Shown: positions 25,521 to 38,000 of the stretch, in pieces
Position numbering within the stretch: position 1 is the first letter of the stretch
How the letters are laid out: the number at the start of each line of letters is the position of its first letter
From: Isoetes taiwanensis
Lineage: Eukaryota; Streptophyta; Lycopodiopsida; Isoetales; Isoetaceae
Reading direction: 5' to 3'
Assembly: GCA_021234155.1 (NCBI GenBank)
Contig: JAJEKV010000040.1
Coordinates: 9,281,541-9,345,540 of the forward strand
Length of the DNA stretch: 64,000 nucleotides
Program-made: the position numbers and the translations under genes
Notes under the pieces: model-generated
Seen by the model: only the letters and a program-made list of their open reading frames with translations
The model's database searches: none
What the model was told of the DNA's origin: nothing

Positions 25521-26971
25521 GCCACAAAAGTGATATGTGACGCTATCAACTAAAAACTATTTTGTAACGCCACAAAGCATTAATCTATAACGCATTATTA
25601 ATCTAATATTTGTGACATGTAGCAAAATTCAATAGTAGTTGTCGCTACAAGCGTTATTTAATTATAAATTTTATTCTCCTTAAATTGGCATTTGTCACGC
25701 ATCTCTTTCTTCACACATGATTATGATTATTAATTGTACCAGCACGTTCAGTTATCATAGATATCAATTACAAATGAATTAAACTAAGGGGGGTAAAGAA
25801 CCTCCAAAGCAAAAGGGAGTAAAAGACTCGCTGAAAATTTGATTAAGTATAGAAAATAAAGTATACAAAAAATGGATGGTTCAAAGTTTTCCAGCACGTC
25901 TATGCAACATGCATGATGATTTTCATGTTGCTTGGCTGCTCCCAACCCCTCATAGTTTGGCGAAATCTTTGGTTCAAACCCGCAAGCTAGATAGTACCAA
26001 AGACACCCATTAATTCATTCCTCTATCCCTCCTGCCTCTTTTGTATATGTCCGAGAATATCCAGATTGCAACATTAAACGAGTCCTGCAAAATCTCATCC
26101 ATTTACATTTGAAATAAACTTGTTAACATGTGCATTTCCATGATCATTTCCATAAAAATACCCCCAAAATTAGGGGTTTTGTTAATTTTAGCAAAACATA
26201 AGGGTATTTTCGAGTTTTTCCCAAAGAATGGATAGGATTGACGTTTATTGTTTGCCTTACGAGTTATAGCCTATATTGTATTACATTGCCTTTACACCAA
26301 AGGGAAACTAGATTTGTTTGATGTGAAGGGGTATCATCTTTCGAGGATATTAAAATGATTTCCATTACATAGAGGCCCCCAAGGTCATTGTACATATGGG
26401 GCAAAGGTAAATTCCTCTTGCAAGATGAATCTACTTGAGGTGTATATTTGGACATATTGTGGCCGTTGGGGATTCCAGTCTGTTAAAATCCCCAACGGCT
26501 CATGACAACACTACCTTTAGGGCATAAACAATATTCTATCTTAAGCTATGTTGGTGTTGTTTGCTACCACCCAGTGTTGGCAAACCTTTTAAACTGAAAA
26601 AATCTCCTATTGTTCCTTTAAGTAGACAAATATGTCAAGTTCTCAATAGAAAATTTGTTTTGTCCTTGTAGAAATATGCGTAAAAATTTATCAAAATTTT
26701 TCTACCATGCGCTAGCTTTTAATGCCGGAACAAACCTTTTTACCCGAATTTACCCACAATCACCATCTGGGAAATCCTGGGACACGTCATAACAGTATAA
26801 GATGACCGTAATGTCCACTACCATGTGACCCACAATCCACTACGGCCGTCAAGTACTTAGCTCAAGTGCCAGTGTAAGGTCACCCCCTGTCCTCCAAGAT
26901 CATTGGACGCAATCTCCCTGTTGAAATTTGCTTATCCCATCGGGGTATTCTTGGAGTCGAAGCATTGAGCT
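25521..26971. other. Upstream region of MTP copy 2, no other gene seen
   Basis: AT-rich intergenic sequence. The MTP promoter and 5' UTR must lie at its right end. No TATA box can be assigned with confidence. Confidence 0.5.
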
Positions 26972-28875
26972 ATGGAGGAAGCTCTACATGTGCAGCTTAA
27001 ACACAGGGCTTCCGGAAATTCCAATGACCAAACTAACCCTGATCAAATCGAGAGTTTTGTCGAGGATGATGATTCTAGGTATAAGCAGATTGGCAGAGCT
27101 GCCAGCTCCAGAGGTGAAGGATCATGGCGGATTTTGCTCTCTGAATTTCCTCCATTGGATCAACTGGCCACTTCTTCCCGAGCTGCTAAGAAATGCTTCG
27201 GTATTATGTTAACTTACTTCTGGCCTATTTTCTTTTAAATTTCTTTTTGAAGGCAAAGCCATATGCATGTTGTTTATTTTGCACAAGTTCCAACACCTCC
27301 ATGTATTTGCAGGGAAAAGCCGTGTCGATCAGTATTATCATCAACAGGAAGTTTTACTTCAAAGATTTACAGAGTTGGATTCTATAACAGATGAGCCGAC
27401 TACCACAGAGGCTTCTATAGAGGTGCGTATTTCCAGAAGAAATTCGTATAGACCCATAAATTAGGCTTTACATTGACATGGTGGAGCATATTAATTATAT
27501 GGTCTGTTTGTGCAGGCAAGCAGAGCACATATTGCCAAGAGAGAAAGAATAGCCATAAACATATCCAATGCAACAAATCTTGTATTATTTGCAGCAAAAG
27601 TGGTGGCATCAATAGAGAGCAAATCACTTGCGATTATTGCGTCAACGATGGATTCCCTTTTGGATTTATTATCAGGATTCATACTCTGGTTTGCCTCTGT
27701 ATCAATGAGACATCCCAATCCTTATCGCTACCCAATTGGCAAGAAAAGAATGCAACCACTGGTCAGTTTGGTCCCTTGCATACATCATAGATTTAACTTT
27801 TTTTTTCTGTAACAGTCGATAGCGATATCTAAGGAATTTTCCGTAACTGACAAATAAGATGCAACTTGTCCTTCTATATTCGGGGTCTATTTAGACTTTT
27901 CTGGCCTTACAAGGAAATAATTGCATTTTCATGTTCTTACAGGGAATAATTGTATTTTCATCAGTCATGGCGACATTAGGTTTGTTAATCCTACTGGAGT
28001 CCATCAGGCAACTAATATCAAAGGCAAGCATTACCCTCTTGTTCAAACTTCGGATTTAACATGTTGGATCCTTTTTTCTTTTCTTTTTGTTTTATTCCCT
28101 GTAGGGCATACTGTACAAAAAGCCGTTGACATTGACATTGGATAGAGTTACTAGACCATGAATTAAGGCTGAAACACCGATTCTTAATGTGTAACTTTTC
28201 TTGCAGGATCACGCCTTGGCTTTGAAAGGTCCACAGGGCATGTGGGTCATAGGCATAATGGTAGCTGTGACAGTGATTAAATTGATTCTCATGTTATATT
28301 GCAGAATGTATAAGGACGAGATTGTTAGGGCATATGCACAGGATCATTTGTTCGATGTGATTACTAATTCCATAGGTCTAGTAGCAGCATTTTTGGCTAG
28401 CAAATTCTACTGGTGGATTGATCCACTGGGGCAATTCCTGGTAAAAAGCAATTATCCCAGTAGTTCCTGCATAATTTAGCTTTTAAGTTTACATACTCGC
28501 TCAATCGTCTAATTATTTACGCAGCTGGCTCTGTTCACCATCAGAACCTGGTCAATAACTGTTCTCGAGAATGTAAAGTCCTTAGTGGGCAAGTCTGCAT
28601 CCCCAGATTTCCTGCAGAAATTGACATTTCTATGCTGGAACCACCATGAAAACATCAAGCAGATCGATACAGTAAAAGCCTACAACTTTGGATCAAGTTA
28701 TTTTGCCGAGATTGACATAGTATTATCTGCTGAAATGCCCTTGAGGGAGGCCCATGATATTGGTGAATCTTTACAAAACAAACTGGAGAAGTTCCCAGAG
28801 ATTGAACGCGCTTTTGTTCATCTTGATTACGAATGTTCACACAAGCCGGAACATGCTTGCATTGATGCATCTTGA
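26972..28875 (+). CDS. Metal tolerance protein, Mn-type cation diffusion facilitator (MTP9/10-like), complete gene, copy 2
   Basis: Six exons give 416 residues: 26972-27200, 27313-27422, 27516-27761, 27943-28023, 28207-28440 and 28525-28875 (TGA). Members of this family export divalent metal from the cytosol into vacuole, Golgi or prevacuolar compartments by proton antiport. The sequence shows a hydrophilic N-terminus (about 110 residues), then a membrane domain with the paired metal-site motifs DSLLD (about D159/D163) and DHLFD (about D268/D272). The DxxxD form marks the manganese group (MTP8-11) rather than the zinc group. [16 protein letters not shown] and YWWIDPLG are family signatures, and a soluble C-terminal domain ends in [12 protein letters not shown]. 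Length fits MTP9/10 (about 400-430). All junctions are in phase; introns are GT-AG except intron 4, which starts GC (AAG|GCAAGC). At the end of exon 5 copy 2 reads GQFL where copy 1 reads GAIL. Subfamily choice is from memory of family motifs, not a search. Confidence 0.92.
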
Positions 28876-29534
28876 CTGGAAAAAGCTCTTGTATGTCAAC
28901 GTGCTACTTATTCGTTGTGTTTTCATGTTAACCAGGCCTGAGAGAACAAGTGTTTTTGCTTTTTTCCTGCAAACATTATCAAGCTGTCTCCATTTATTTT
29001 TTTGCTCAATTTAAAATGTAGGATGTTATTCTCGTCTCGTAAATATGGAAATATAGTTTTGGTGGGCAGGCTCGTACGTCAAATTTAAAAGTTGCATTGT
29101 AAATCACGATAAAATGTTTCAAACCAGATCAAATTTATCTAAGTCGGGAATTGAAATTCACAATTGGAAATGAAATTCACAAGTGATACTCTTTTGAGGA
29201 GGAATTCAAAACATTTGTTCCAAACATTGCTTTTTGCAATTGTGGATCTTCCTTTTATCATTGTGACTAAGGAAAATGGAACGAGGTTATGGGTAGCATG
29301 GTGGAAGTAGGTGTTAGGCTAGTAAACAACGAGGTTCCTTACTAGGTTTAATACTAGGAGAACTTCCTTGATTGGCAGATCCCCTCAGTGTACTACACAA
29401 CAAAGATTTATTGCAATCCAAACGAAAAAAACCTTGTTTATCCACATAAAACATTATAGAGAGGTTTGGATTCTACATAGTAAAATCTCCTCCACAAAAC
29501 GCATCTCTCAATTTATGTCTTATTCTCTCACGAC
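28876..29534. other. MTP 3' flank, copy 2
   Basis: Nearly identical to 1110-1767. No gene seen. Confidence 0.7.
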
Positions 29535-29539
29535 TATTA

Positions 29540-30146
29540 TGTAGAAATTGTTCCAGAAATAGTCAGTATAACAATAGCTTTATTCACCAAATTTGCTAGA
29601 CAACTTTATAAACAAGGCTTATAAAAGCTTAGGTTCATGGAGCCAAAATATGGTCACTCATCCAAGAACCTTTTACAAAATACAACTCCTCAAGGCCAAG
29701 ACTGAACTGCGGTGCTACCTTTTGTCTTTCATTACTCCCAAGATTTATCTCCATATTTACCTTCCAACCGGGTGCATCCACTTGTCAAATTGTGTATCCC
29801 CTTCATATAGAAAGTTCTCCAACTTGCCTAAAAAATCGAGAGTAGATAGACTTGCCTTCCTTAAAATTCTGGCCCTAGTTGACTTTGACTTTGACTGGTC
29901 AACGTAAACCCTAAGTGGCGGGCATGGGGGAGCCCAGCAACACCCGGGTAGGGGGTGCCCGCCACCTTTGACTTTGACTTTTTGACTTTGACTTTGACCT
30001 ACTGCCACTGCTTCTCATAGGTCTTTCCATAGCTTTGTATAACATGACACCATTTAACATGCCATCGCTTCTAATCTCCATCGCCATCGCCTCCTCATAG
30101 ATTATAATAGAATATCACTCACAATTATTACATGACAACCACAACA
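29540..30146 (-). repeat. Left (3') LTR of the copia element
   Basis: 607 bp with TG...CA ends, matching 34473-35092 and the solo LTR at 1773-2370. It borders the polypurine tract at 30147-30156. Confidence 0.95.
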
Positions 30147-30157
30147 TCCCCCTTCAT
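30147..30157 (-). other. Polypurine tract of the copia element
   Basis: The minus strand reads TGAAGGGGGA directly before the 3' LTR start TGTTGTGG. This is the expected plus-strand primer site. Confidence 0.8.
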
Positions 30158-33100
30158 GTAATAAAAAAGATTCTCGATTATACCGGATTATTGTTCTTAA
30201 CTTGAGAAACCCGCCGGGTCAGTAAAGTGCCTTGGTGAGAATATCGCCTAATTGTCCATCCGCTGTAATATATATCATTTGTAGCATGTTTTTCTTTCAC
30301 CATGTCTCTAAGAAAGTGGACTTCCATTTCAATGTGCTTTGTTCTTTCGTGGAAGAATGTGGTTTTTGACATAGCTATGCAACCGGTATTGTCACAAGAA
30401 TAAAGAGGGATTATTCTCGTGGAGTTTCCACTCGCTAAGAGTCTTCTTTCCCAAATCAACTCTTTTTTTGCATTGTGTCAAGATCAGACAAATTTCAGAC
30501 TTGACAAATGCTATGCTAGACCTTTTTGCACTTCCAAAAGGCTGTGGTGCCCCACCTAACATGACTAAATAACCCAAGTGGATTTTCTTTGATCTAAATC
30601 TCCTCCCCACCAATCACAATATGCTTTCAGTTCAAGTTTATTTGGATTGTACCTAATTCCAACTTCCAAGGAGCCCTTTAAATACCTCAAAATTTTTTGC
30701 AAAGAAATCCAATGAGCTACACCAGATTGTTATTATATCTCGCTAATAAATTGACAAAGAAAGGAAATATCCGCCTTGTACAATTAGCCACATAAGCAAG
30801 ACACCCAATTAAAGATCCTGTATGGAGTACCTCCCGAAAGCGATTTTGGGCACATATCTTCAAATTCTCAGGTCCGTGTACTAATGGAGTATCCGCAACA
30901 TTACAATCCTCAAGATTTTAAAAGTTTTTAACATATTAGTAATATGTGTTTGTTGGACTTAAGAGTAAAGTCTTGTTTGTCCGGCCCCCGCAGACTTCAA
31001 TTCCAAGAAACCTCTTAAGCTTCTTCTAAATCACCATTTGAAATCTTTTTACTCAAAATATTCTTACAATGCAAAAGAATATTCTTGCCTTTCGCTACCA
31101 TAATATTATCATCTACATATAGGGCAATCACACACCATTCATCTCCACTTCTAAATCTATATAGATTCCCATCACAATGTAAACTTCTCAAATCCCCTCG
31201 CTCAAGCAAATAGCCATCCATACATTTGTACCATTCTCTAGGAGCCTGTTTTTAACCCATAGACAAACTCGATTCAACTTCCAAACCTTACCTTCAATTT
31301 TGTCAAACTCGAGCTGGTTTTAGATAAATTTTTCTTCCAATTTAGCATTTAAAAATGTCAGACCGACATCCATATGATGAATCTCTAAGTCCCCTAATTT
31401 GCAATAGCTAACAACATTCAAGACTATTAATCTTTACTAATGGAGAAAAATGTTTCATCAAAGTCTTGACCTTGCTTTTTGAGTGAATCCTTGAGCAACA
31501 AGTCTAGCTTTGTATTTTTCTCGATTTCCATCAGCCCAAGTTTAATTGTGATATCCACTTGCTTCCTACAACATTTTTACTTTTGTGTCTATCCACAAGT
31601 ATATAAGTATTAGTTCTATGAAATGAGTTCATCTCATCTTCCATAGCTTTCCTCAGGTCATCTTTATTTTTTCCACTTATAGCCTCATTATAACTTTTTT
31701 GAGCCTCTTCATTTTCTAGCACTAGAATATCAAATACCGTGGTTTATTTCCCCCTCATTTTCCAACAACTTTTACTTCGCCATGAACATCCCTTCCAAAT
31801 AATGTAATATCCTTATTTTCATCCCACAGAGCATCATCAGGTTTCCAGTTCTTTCTTTTCCTTTTTGTTTTTCCACTATTTCTTCATGTATATGTTGAGT
31901 ATCTTCTGCAGGTTTTTCAGCCCCATTTGCGGTGTTCTTCTACTTGTTCTACCTCATCATCATCATCACTAAAGTCTCGTGAACCTTAGTCCGACCATCT
32001 ACACTAGTATTTCCTTCAAGTTTAATTGACTCTTCATGTAGACTATTAGTTTCCTTTTGATTATTCATAGCTTCCTTGCCATCTGGCATCAGATTTATTT
32101 TTAGGAATAGTTAAAAACTGATTTTCTAAAATACCACATCTCTACTAATAATTATTTTCCTTTGAGTCGGATTGTATAATCTATATCCCTTTGAATTTTC
32201 ATCATAGCCTACCGGATAATGCCGGATATAAGATCGATCATCAAGCTTTTTCCTTAATTCTTCTCGGAACCCGTGCAAAAGCCAAACAACCATAAGTTCT
32301 AAATTTTTCAAAAAGATGGTGCCTTACCCGACCATAGCATTTCGTGTATGGCTCCATTTATGCTCATTGAAGGCAACTCGTTTTTGAATAAACACCGCAG
32401 CGATTGCCTCATCCCATAAAAAATTTGGCAATCCTGAATACTTCAACATAGATCATTTGCATTTAATAAGGTTCTATTTTTTCTTTTCGCCACTCCATTC
32501 TGGTGGAGAATACCGACATGTAAGTTGTCTTTTAATACCTTTGGATTGCACTGTAACCATTTAAATTCATCCGACGATATTCACCACCCGTCAGATCGAT
32601 ACATTTGATCTTTGCTCTAGTTTCCAACTCTACTTCAAAGCAACAAAAATTTTAAAAGCATCTAGAGTTGATCTTTTGATTTCAATAAATAGCACTTAGC
32701 TCTTCTCTTGAAATCATCAATAAAAGTCATAAAATACTTGTAAACCGTGATATACTAGTTACATTTATAGGCCCACACAATCTGTGTGAATTAACTCCAA
32801 AATTCTTTTTTGACCCGTGTTTTGACTTCTTAAAGATTTGTCTAGTCCGCTTTCCAAGCATGCCGCCCAAAGACAAATCTTCTTCCTTATTTGAAGTCAT
32901 GGTGATCAACCCTCTCTTTTCCGTGAGCATCAAGATTCTTGAAATTTGTATGTCCGAGCCTAGTATGCCAAACTTGTTTGGAAGTACATTCAATGGAATT
33001 TAGACATGGAACATGACTGTATGGAAAACCAAACAAGTTACCAACACGTATGCCAACGAACTTGATTTCATTATCATGAAAAATAGTACATTCCAGTTTT

Positions 33101-34458
33101 TTCAAATACAACTTTGTAACCAAGATCAACAAGTTGACTTTTTTGAAATCAAATTTCTTACTAGTCCAGAACACACAACACATCTTTGAGTTTAACAGGT
33201 TTCCTTTGTAAATCAAAGATTTCTAAAACACCAACATCCTTAATCACGTGACTCCACCATCTCCCAACTGCAGACATGCCCAACTTTCTTTACACAATTC
33301 TCAAGGCGATTTGGCTTGAAGACTACACTTTTTCTCGCTCCCCGAATCTATCACACAAAATTGTCATGCAAGGATTTTGAAGTAAGAATGTTATTTGAGA
33401 CATGATTACATCGCTACCTCAAAAATTCATCTCCAATCGCTAGCTTCTTCAATATTTTCCTCTTTTACCAGATTCATACTTGGTTTGAAACCTCCTCTCC
33501 CCCGGGCCTCCGGGTTGCACAACCTCTCCCTCTTCCGGATGAAGATTTAGGACTTGGACATTTCAAGCCAAATGTCTTTTTACCATCACAGGTTAAAACA
33601 CTTGAACACCTTGCCCTCAAAAGTACAATTTGCTTTTAAATGACCATACTGCTACATTAAAAAACATGGCCCTATTTTATCTTTTTACTGATTTCTCTCA
33701 AGTACTTACACCCTTTTTAAACTTCCCAATCAATAGTATTCTCGGTGATTGCTCTTCATCATCAAAACCCCTTTCAAACTTTCAAACTCTGCTTGAATCA
33801 TCTTTACAAGATGCTCTTTGCTAGTAGCCACATTCCTAATTAGTGTAGCTAAATGAGAATTATGAGAAACCGACTTGGCTAAGTACTGTAATTTGATTTT
33901 GATCATTCACAATAGATCCTGCACCTTCTAAGTCTGCAATTATGGACTCAAATTTCTCCATAAACTCAGTTATATTGTCTTTTTCAAACAACTTAAGTCT
34001 TCTAAGTTGTTTTTCCAAAACATCTATCTGGGATGAACTCTTGATTTCAAAATGTTTAATCATATATTCCCACATCTCCTTTGGCTGTTTACCTCTCAAT
34101 TTTAATTTCAAAGCAGTTCCTACCTTGCTCATAATAATGGCTTGGGCCTCCATTATTTTAGTGGCATCAGTTTGAATTGCAGAGCTACCTCCACCAACAA
34201 CAGATCCACCACCCGAACTTGCACTTGCACTCTCAGTGGGACCACCTCCTGGATTAGTACCTGCAGTACCAGATCTAGCAGAGGATGCAGAAGTAGCCAT
34301 GGCAAATGTACTGCCATCAATTAAGCCCCAAAGATTTTCAAACTTTAAAACAGATTCAATTCCTTCTTTCCAAATTTGAAAACCAGTGTCACCTTTAAAC
34401 ACTTCAGCGGTTACTTAGCAAATTGGCAATCAATCTGTTGACATCCCGAAGTCACCTT

Positions 34459-34471
34459 AGCTCTGATACCA
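34459..34471 (-). other. Primer-binding site of the copia element (initiator Met-tRNA)
   Basis: The minus strand reads TGGTATCAGAGCT one base inside the 5' LTR. It is complementary to the 3' end of plant initiator methionine tRNA, the usual primer for copia elements. Confidence 0.9.
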
Positions 34472-34472
34472 A

Positions 34473-35092
34473 TGTAGAAATTGTTCCAGAAATAGTCAGT
34501 ATAACAATAGCTTTATTCACCAAATTTGCTAGACAACTTTATAAACAAGGCTTATAAAAGCTTAGGTTCATGGAGCCAAAATATGGTCACTCATCCAAGA
34601 ACCTTTTACAAAATACAACTCCTGCGCTCAGCACTCGACCTGTGTGCTACCTTGTCTTTCATTACTCCAGTATTTATCTCCATATTTACCTTCCAATCCG
34701 GGTGCATCCACTTGTCAAATTGTGCATCCCCTTCATATAGAAAGTTCTCCAACTTGCCTAAAAATCAGGAGTAGATAGACTTGCCTTCCTTAAAATTCGG
34801 CCCTAGTTGACTTTGACTTTGACTGGTCAACGTAAACCCTAAGTGGCGGGCAGGGGGTGTCTGTGTGTTTCTAGCGAGCCCAGCAACACCCGGGTAGGGG
34901 GTGCCCGCCACCTTTGACTTTGACTTTTTGACTTTGACTTTGACCTACTGCCACTGCTTCTCATAGGTCTTTCCATAGCTTTGTATAACATGACACCATT
35001 TAACATGCCACCGCTTCACTCTACCATCGCCACTTGCTTCTCATAGATTAGAATAGAATATCACTCACAATTATTACATGACAACTACAACA
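34473..35092 (-). repeat. Right (5') LTR of the copia element
   Basis: 620 bp. It carries a short insertion (about 34859-34875) absent from the other two LTR copies, next to the GGCGGGCAGGGGG word. It borders the primer-binding site. Confidence 0.95.
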
Positions 35093-35097
35093 TATTA

Positions 35098-38000
35098 GCG
35101 TCCTGTATATGTTGTTATCCGCTTCCCCTCCTTATGAAGCTGAGAAGAAGTAACATATAACTGCCACCAGCCTATATAAGGCTTCGATTTTGTTGTAGAA
35201 GGGTTCAGCTTTTTGTGTCCAATTTGAGAGTCGAATAAAGTTCGCTTTCAGTCATACTGAGTTGAGTATAACGCAATTGCCGTTGATATTATGCAAATAA
35301 ACTTGTTTGGAATGTCTGTTGTTCCGATCTTCTTGACTTTGTTCATGAACTTCTCTGTTGTTTCCTCCATTTTCTCATCAAGATAATAGTGACCACATTC
35401 TCTAGCAGTGCACCAACATTTATTAAATGGCTTGATATGATTTCTTGGTAGATTAGAGTACCTATCCGAGTTTTCCGCATGATAAGGCTAGCAAATTTGA
35501 TGTAATAAGGCTAGGGTATCACTTTCATCTATCCCTCTCCCAAGTCCAAGGAGCATAGGGTCAAACATATTACACCAGAGGTGGGACTTGTGAGCTCAAG
35601 GTCAGCACTCATAGCGGATCGAGATAATGATGCCCCACGCCCAAGAAGCTCATGGCATCTGCGTTGGCAACTCCTAGCTGAGTATGGATCTAGATGTTTC
35701 AGAGAAGTGTGATATCACAGACTATCTCTGGGTCACAATCCACCTCAGGAAGCTCGCTTAACAAAGCATAGACCTTCTAAGTTGGAAGTGCTCGGCATCT
35801 TTCATCCTCCCCCATGGCATTCCCTGACCAACTATTCCAACTACATGCGAGGGCTAGATCATGTCGAGAGAATACTCAAGCTCCTAATTAATCCTCCCAA
35901 GGAGATTTGGAGACACATGTTGGCTTGACTTGGAAGGTGAAGGGGTTCATTTCTCAAAGGAAGTAAGAATTAAATTGAATCGAATTGAATTGGATTTTAT
36001 CGTCTATGGAGACCAAATGGGACCCAAACAAAGAAACAATGAACAACCGACCTATTACTGTCTAGAATTAAAAAATCTCCATCATGAAAGGTTTTCGAGG
36101 GTAAAATCTTAGAAATAGTAGGCTTGTTGATAAACAATATATTTGTACATGGCTATGTAATGACCAGGGGCATAATTGAATCCGCATGTCCAATATTTCC
36201 TGAATCTAAGATGCTAGTGCTCCTATTGCAGGTGTGTTCATTATCACATGTGGCAGTTGGTTAGGTGTAACCAACCCCTCATAGCGTGTCCGATAGGTGC
36301 AAATGCTAGGCGCAGTGCTGAAGAGTATGACTCTCATCTTCTATAACTCTTAGCTGGCAGCATTGGCAGACCCTCTGTTCTCGCTCTTTTGAGGCCCATC
36401 CGCCTGTCTCAATTCTAAGGTCGTGTGTTGTTGAGCAATGGAGGCAATCACTCTATGCTTCATGTGTAAATGTGTTAACACGTACCGCTGTGAATCCCGG
36501 GCAAGTGTAGGATTAATCTAGTTTTTGAAGTGAGATGTTTTTACCAACTCCAAAGCACTATTATTCCAAAGCTTAGTTTGGAAAAATGTATCCAGATATT
36601 GTTTTAGGCGATTGTGATCCTCGTTGTTATGCACTTGTATGCACCTCTATTCTTATACATTCGATCTAGAGAACCAGATCATTTGTTTCTTCGTCCAACA
36701 GGCTTTAAGATGTTGTGGACCCATGACCATCGTGTAAGCGAGGATTGGAAGGCGTGAATCCCCATGCTTACCACAAGAGAATGTGACACTACAGAGAAGC
36801 TCTTTGAAGAGGTAGAAACTTGGTCTCTTGCAGAAGGATTTGATATGGGTCTATGTATTTGACTCAAGCTTTTTATATCCGTTCCAAGAGTCATCCCAAG
36901 TAGTAAGTGATATCACTGGTCACCATACTTCCACTTCATATAGAAGCATCGGCTCCACCAACATCTTAAACAAGTGCACTTGGGTATAGCTCTGGTCTGT
37001 GACAATTGTTCTTTATTGTATAGAAAGCCTTCCAGCCTGCTGTCACACCCCCTGCCTAATACAAGTATCTCAATATAATGTTGTAGTGAACCCAACTCGT
37101 AGGTACTTGCATGTTTGCACTAGCTCCACATCTTGACCTCGACAAGTGACATGAGGCTGTTTTTGTTGTCTCGAAAATGACATTAGGAGCACCTTGGTTC
37201 CGGCCAAGTTGATACGCATTTCAGTTGCTTAGCAGAAAGTACTTCGGACATCCAGATGATATTGCATACTGGATGTGGTGTATGTTAGGAGGTTCATATC
37301 ATCCGCATATATTGAAGGGAGAGTGCAATACTCTCAGTCCCTCTATCAGCCATTAACTAGCCATACAAGGTTACATTATCACCCGTTTACGGACATACAC
37401 CCTTTAATGTCCATGTATGATCCCGTTATCAGCCATAACTTGTCTATATATGCCTTACCATTGTCACTTACCACTTTTGCCCTCTTGCTCCTTTTACTTG
37501 AACACTCGGCTAGTCGACAAATCCGCACACAATTACCAGGTACTGAACTTCCCACTATGGCAAATATATAGGTATCTACGTAATAGAGTCTCTTTGGTTA
37601 TGAGTCTTTAATGTTTGGTATGGATGATAATTAAGATATCTTGTTCATCTTGCATATACGTGAATAAGTTAAATCAAAACATGATTAAGTGCAGATGTGA
37701 ACGTACTTATAAATAAGGTACTACTTAGCCATGCAAGGGAAGATATTAACGACTTTTAAGTAAGAGTTTTTATATGTTGCAAAGGCAATAATTCCTCATT
37801 ACCAAGATCTATCTAATAAAACTTCAATTTTAGCACATTAAAGAGGTAATGAGGGCCACTTTCTCACTACAAAATGAATGTCATTATTAATTACTTGAAA
37901 CAAAAATGAAGCAGCTGACACACATCAAAATAATTTTCATCCCTTTTTTAGGACATTATGCGCTACTAATCCCGCAGCTTATTACTAGAATTTATCAATA

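Larger units (their letters stand above)
29540..35092 (-). mobile_element. Ty1/copia retrotransposon, whole length but coding region broken
   Basis: LTRs lie at 29540-30146 (607 bp) and 34473-35092 (620 bp), flanked by TATTA on both sides (29535-29539 and 35093-35097). The element reads on the minus strand. The primer-binding site TGGTATCAGAGCT lies next to the right-hand (5') LTR and a polypurine tract next to the left-hand (3') one. In order it shows a copia gag frame (33860-34402), a pre-integrase region with WHTRLGH (about 32990), integrase-core remains, the start of reverse transcriptase (about 31560-31720, KSKNVVGSKW) and RNase H (about 30280-30460, CDNTGCIAMS). The coding region is interrupted many times, on the order of ten or more, so this is a fossil. 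The two LTRs differ by several percent plus indels, so it is not a very recent insertion. Confidence 0.95.

Noticed and set aside
27491-27718. Minus-strand frame across MTP exon 3
   Set aside because: Antisense shadow of the conserved membrane segment with the DSLLD motif.
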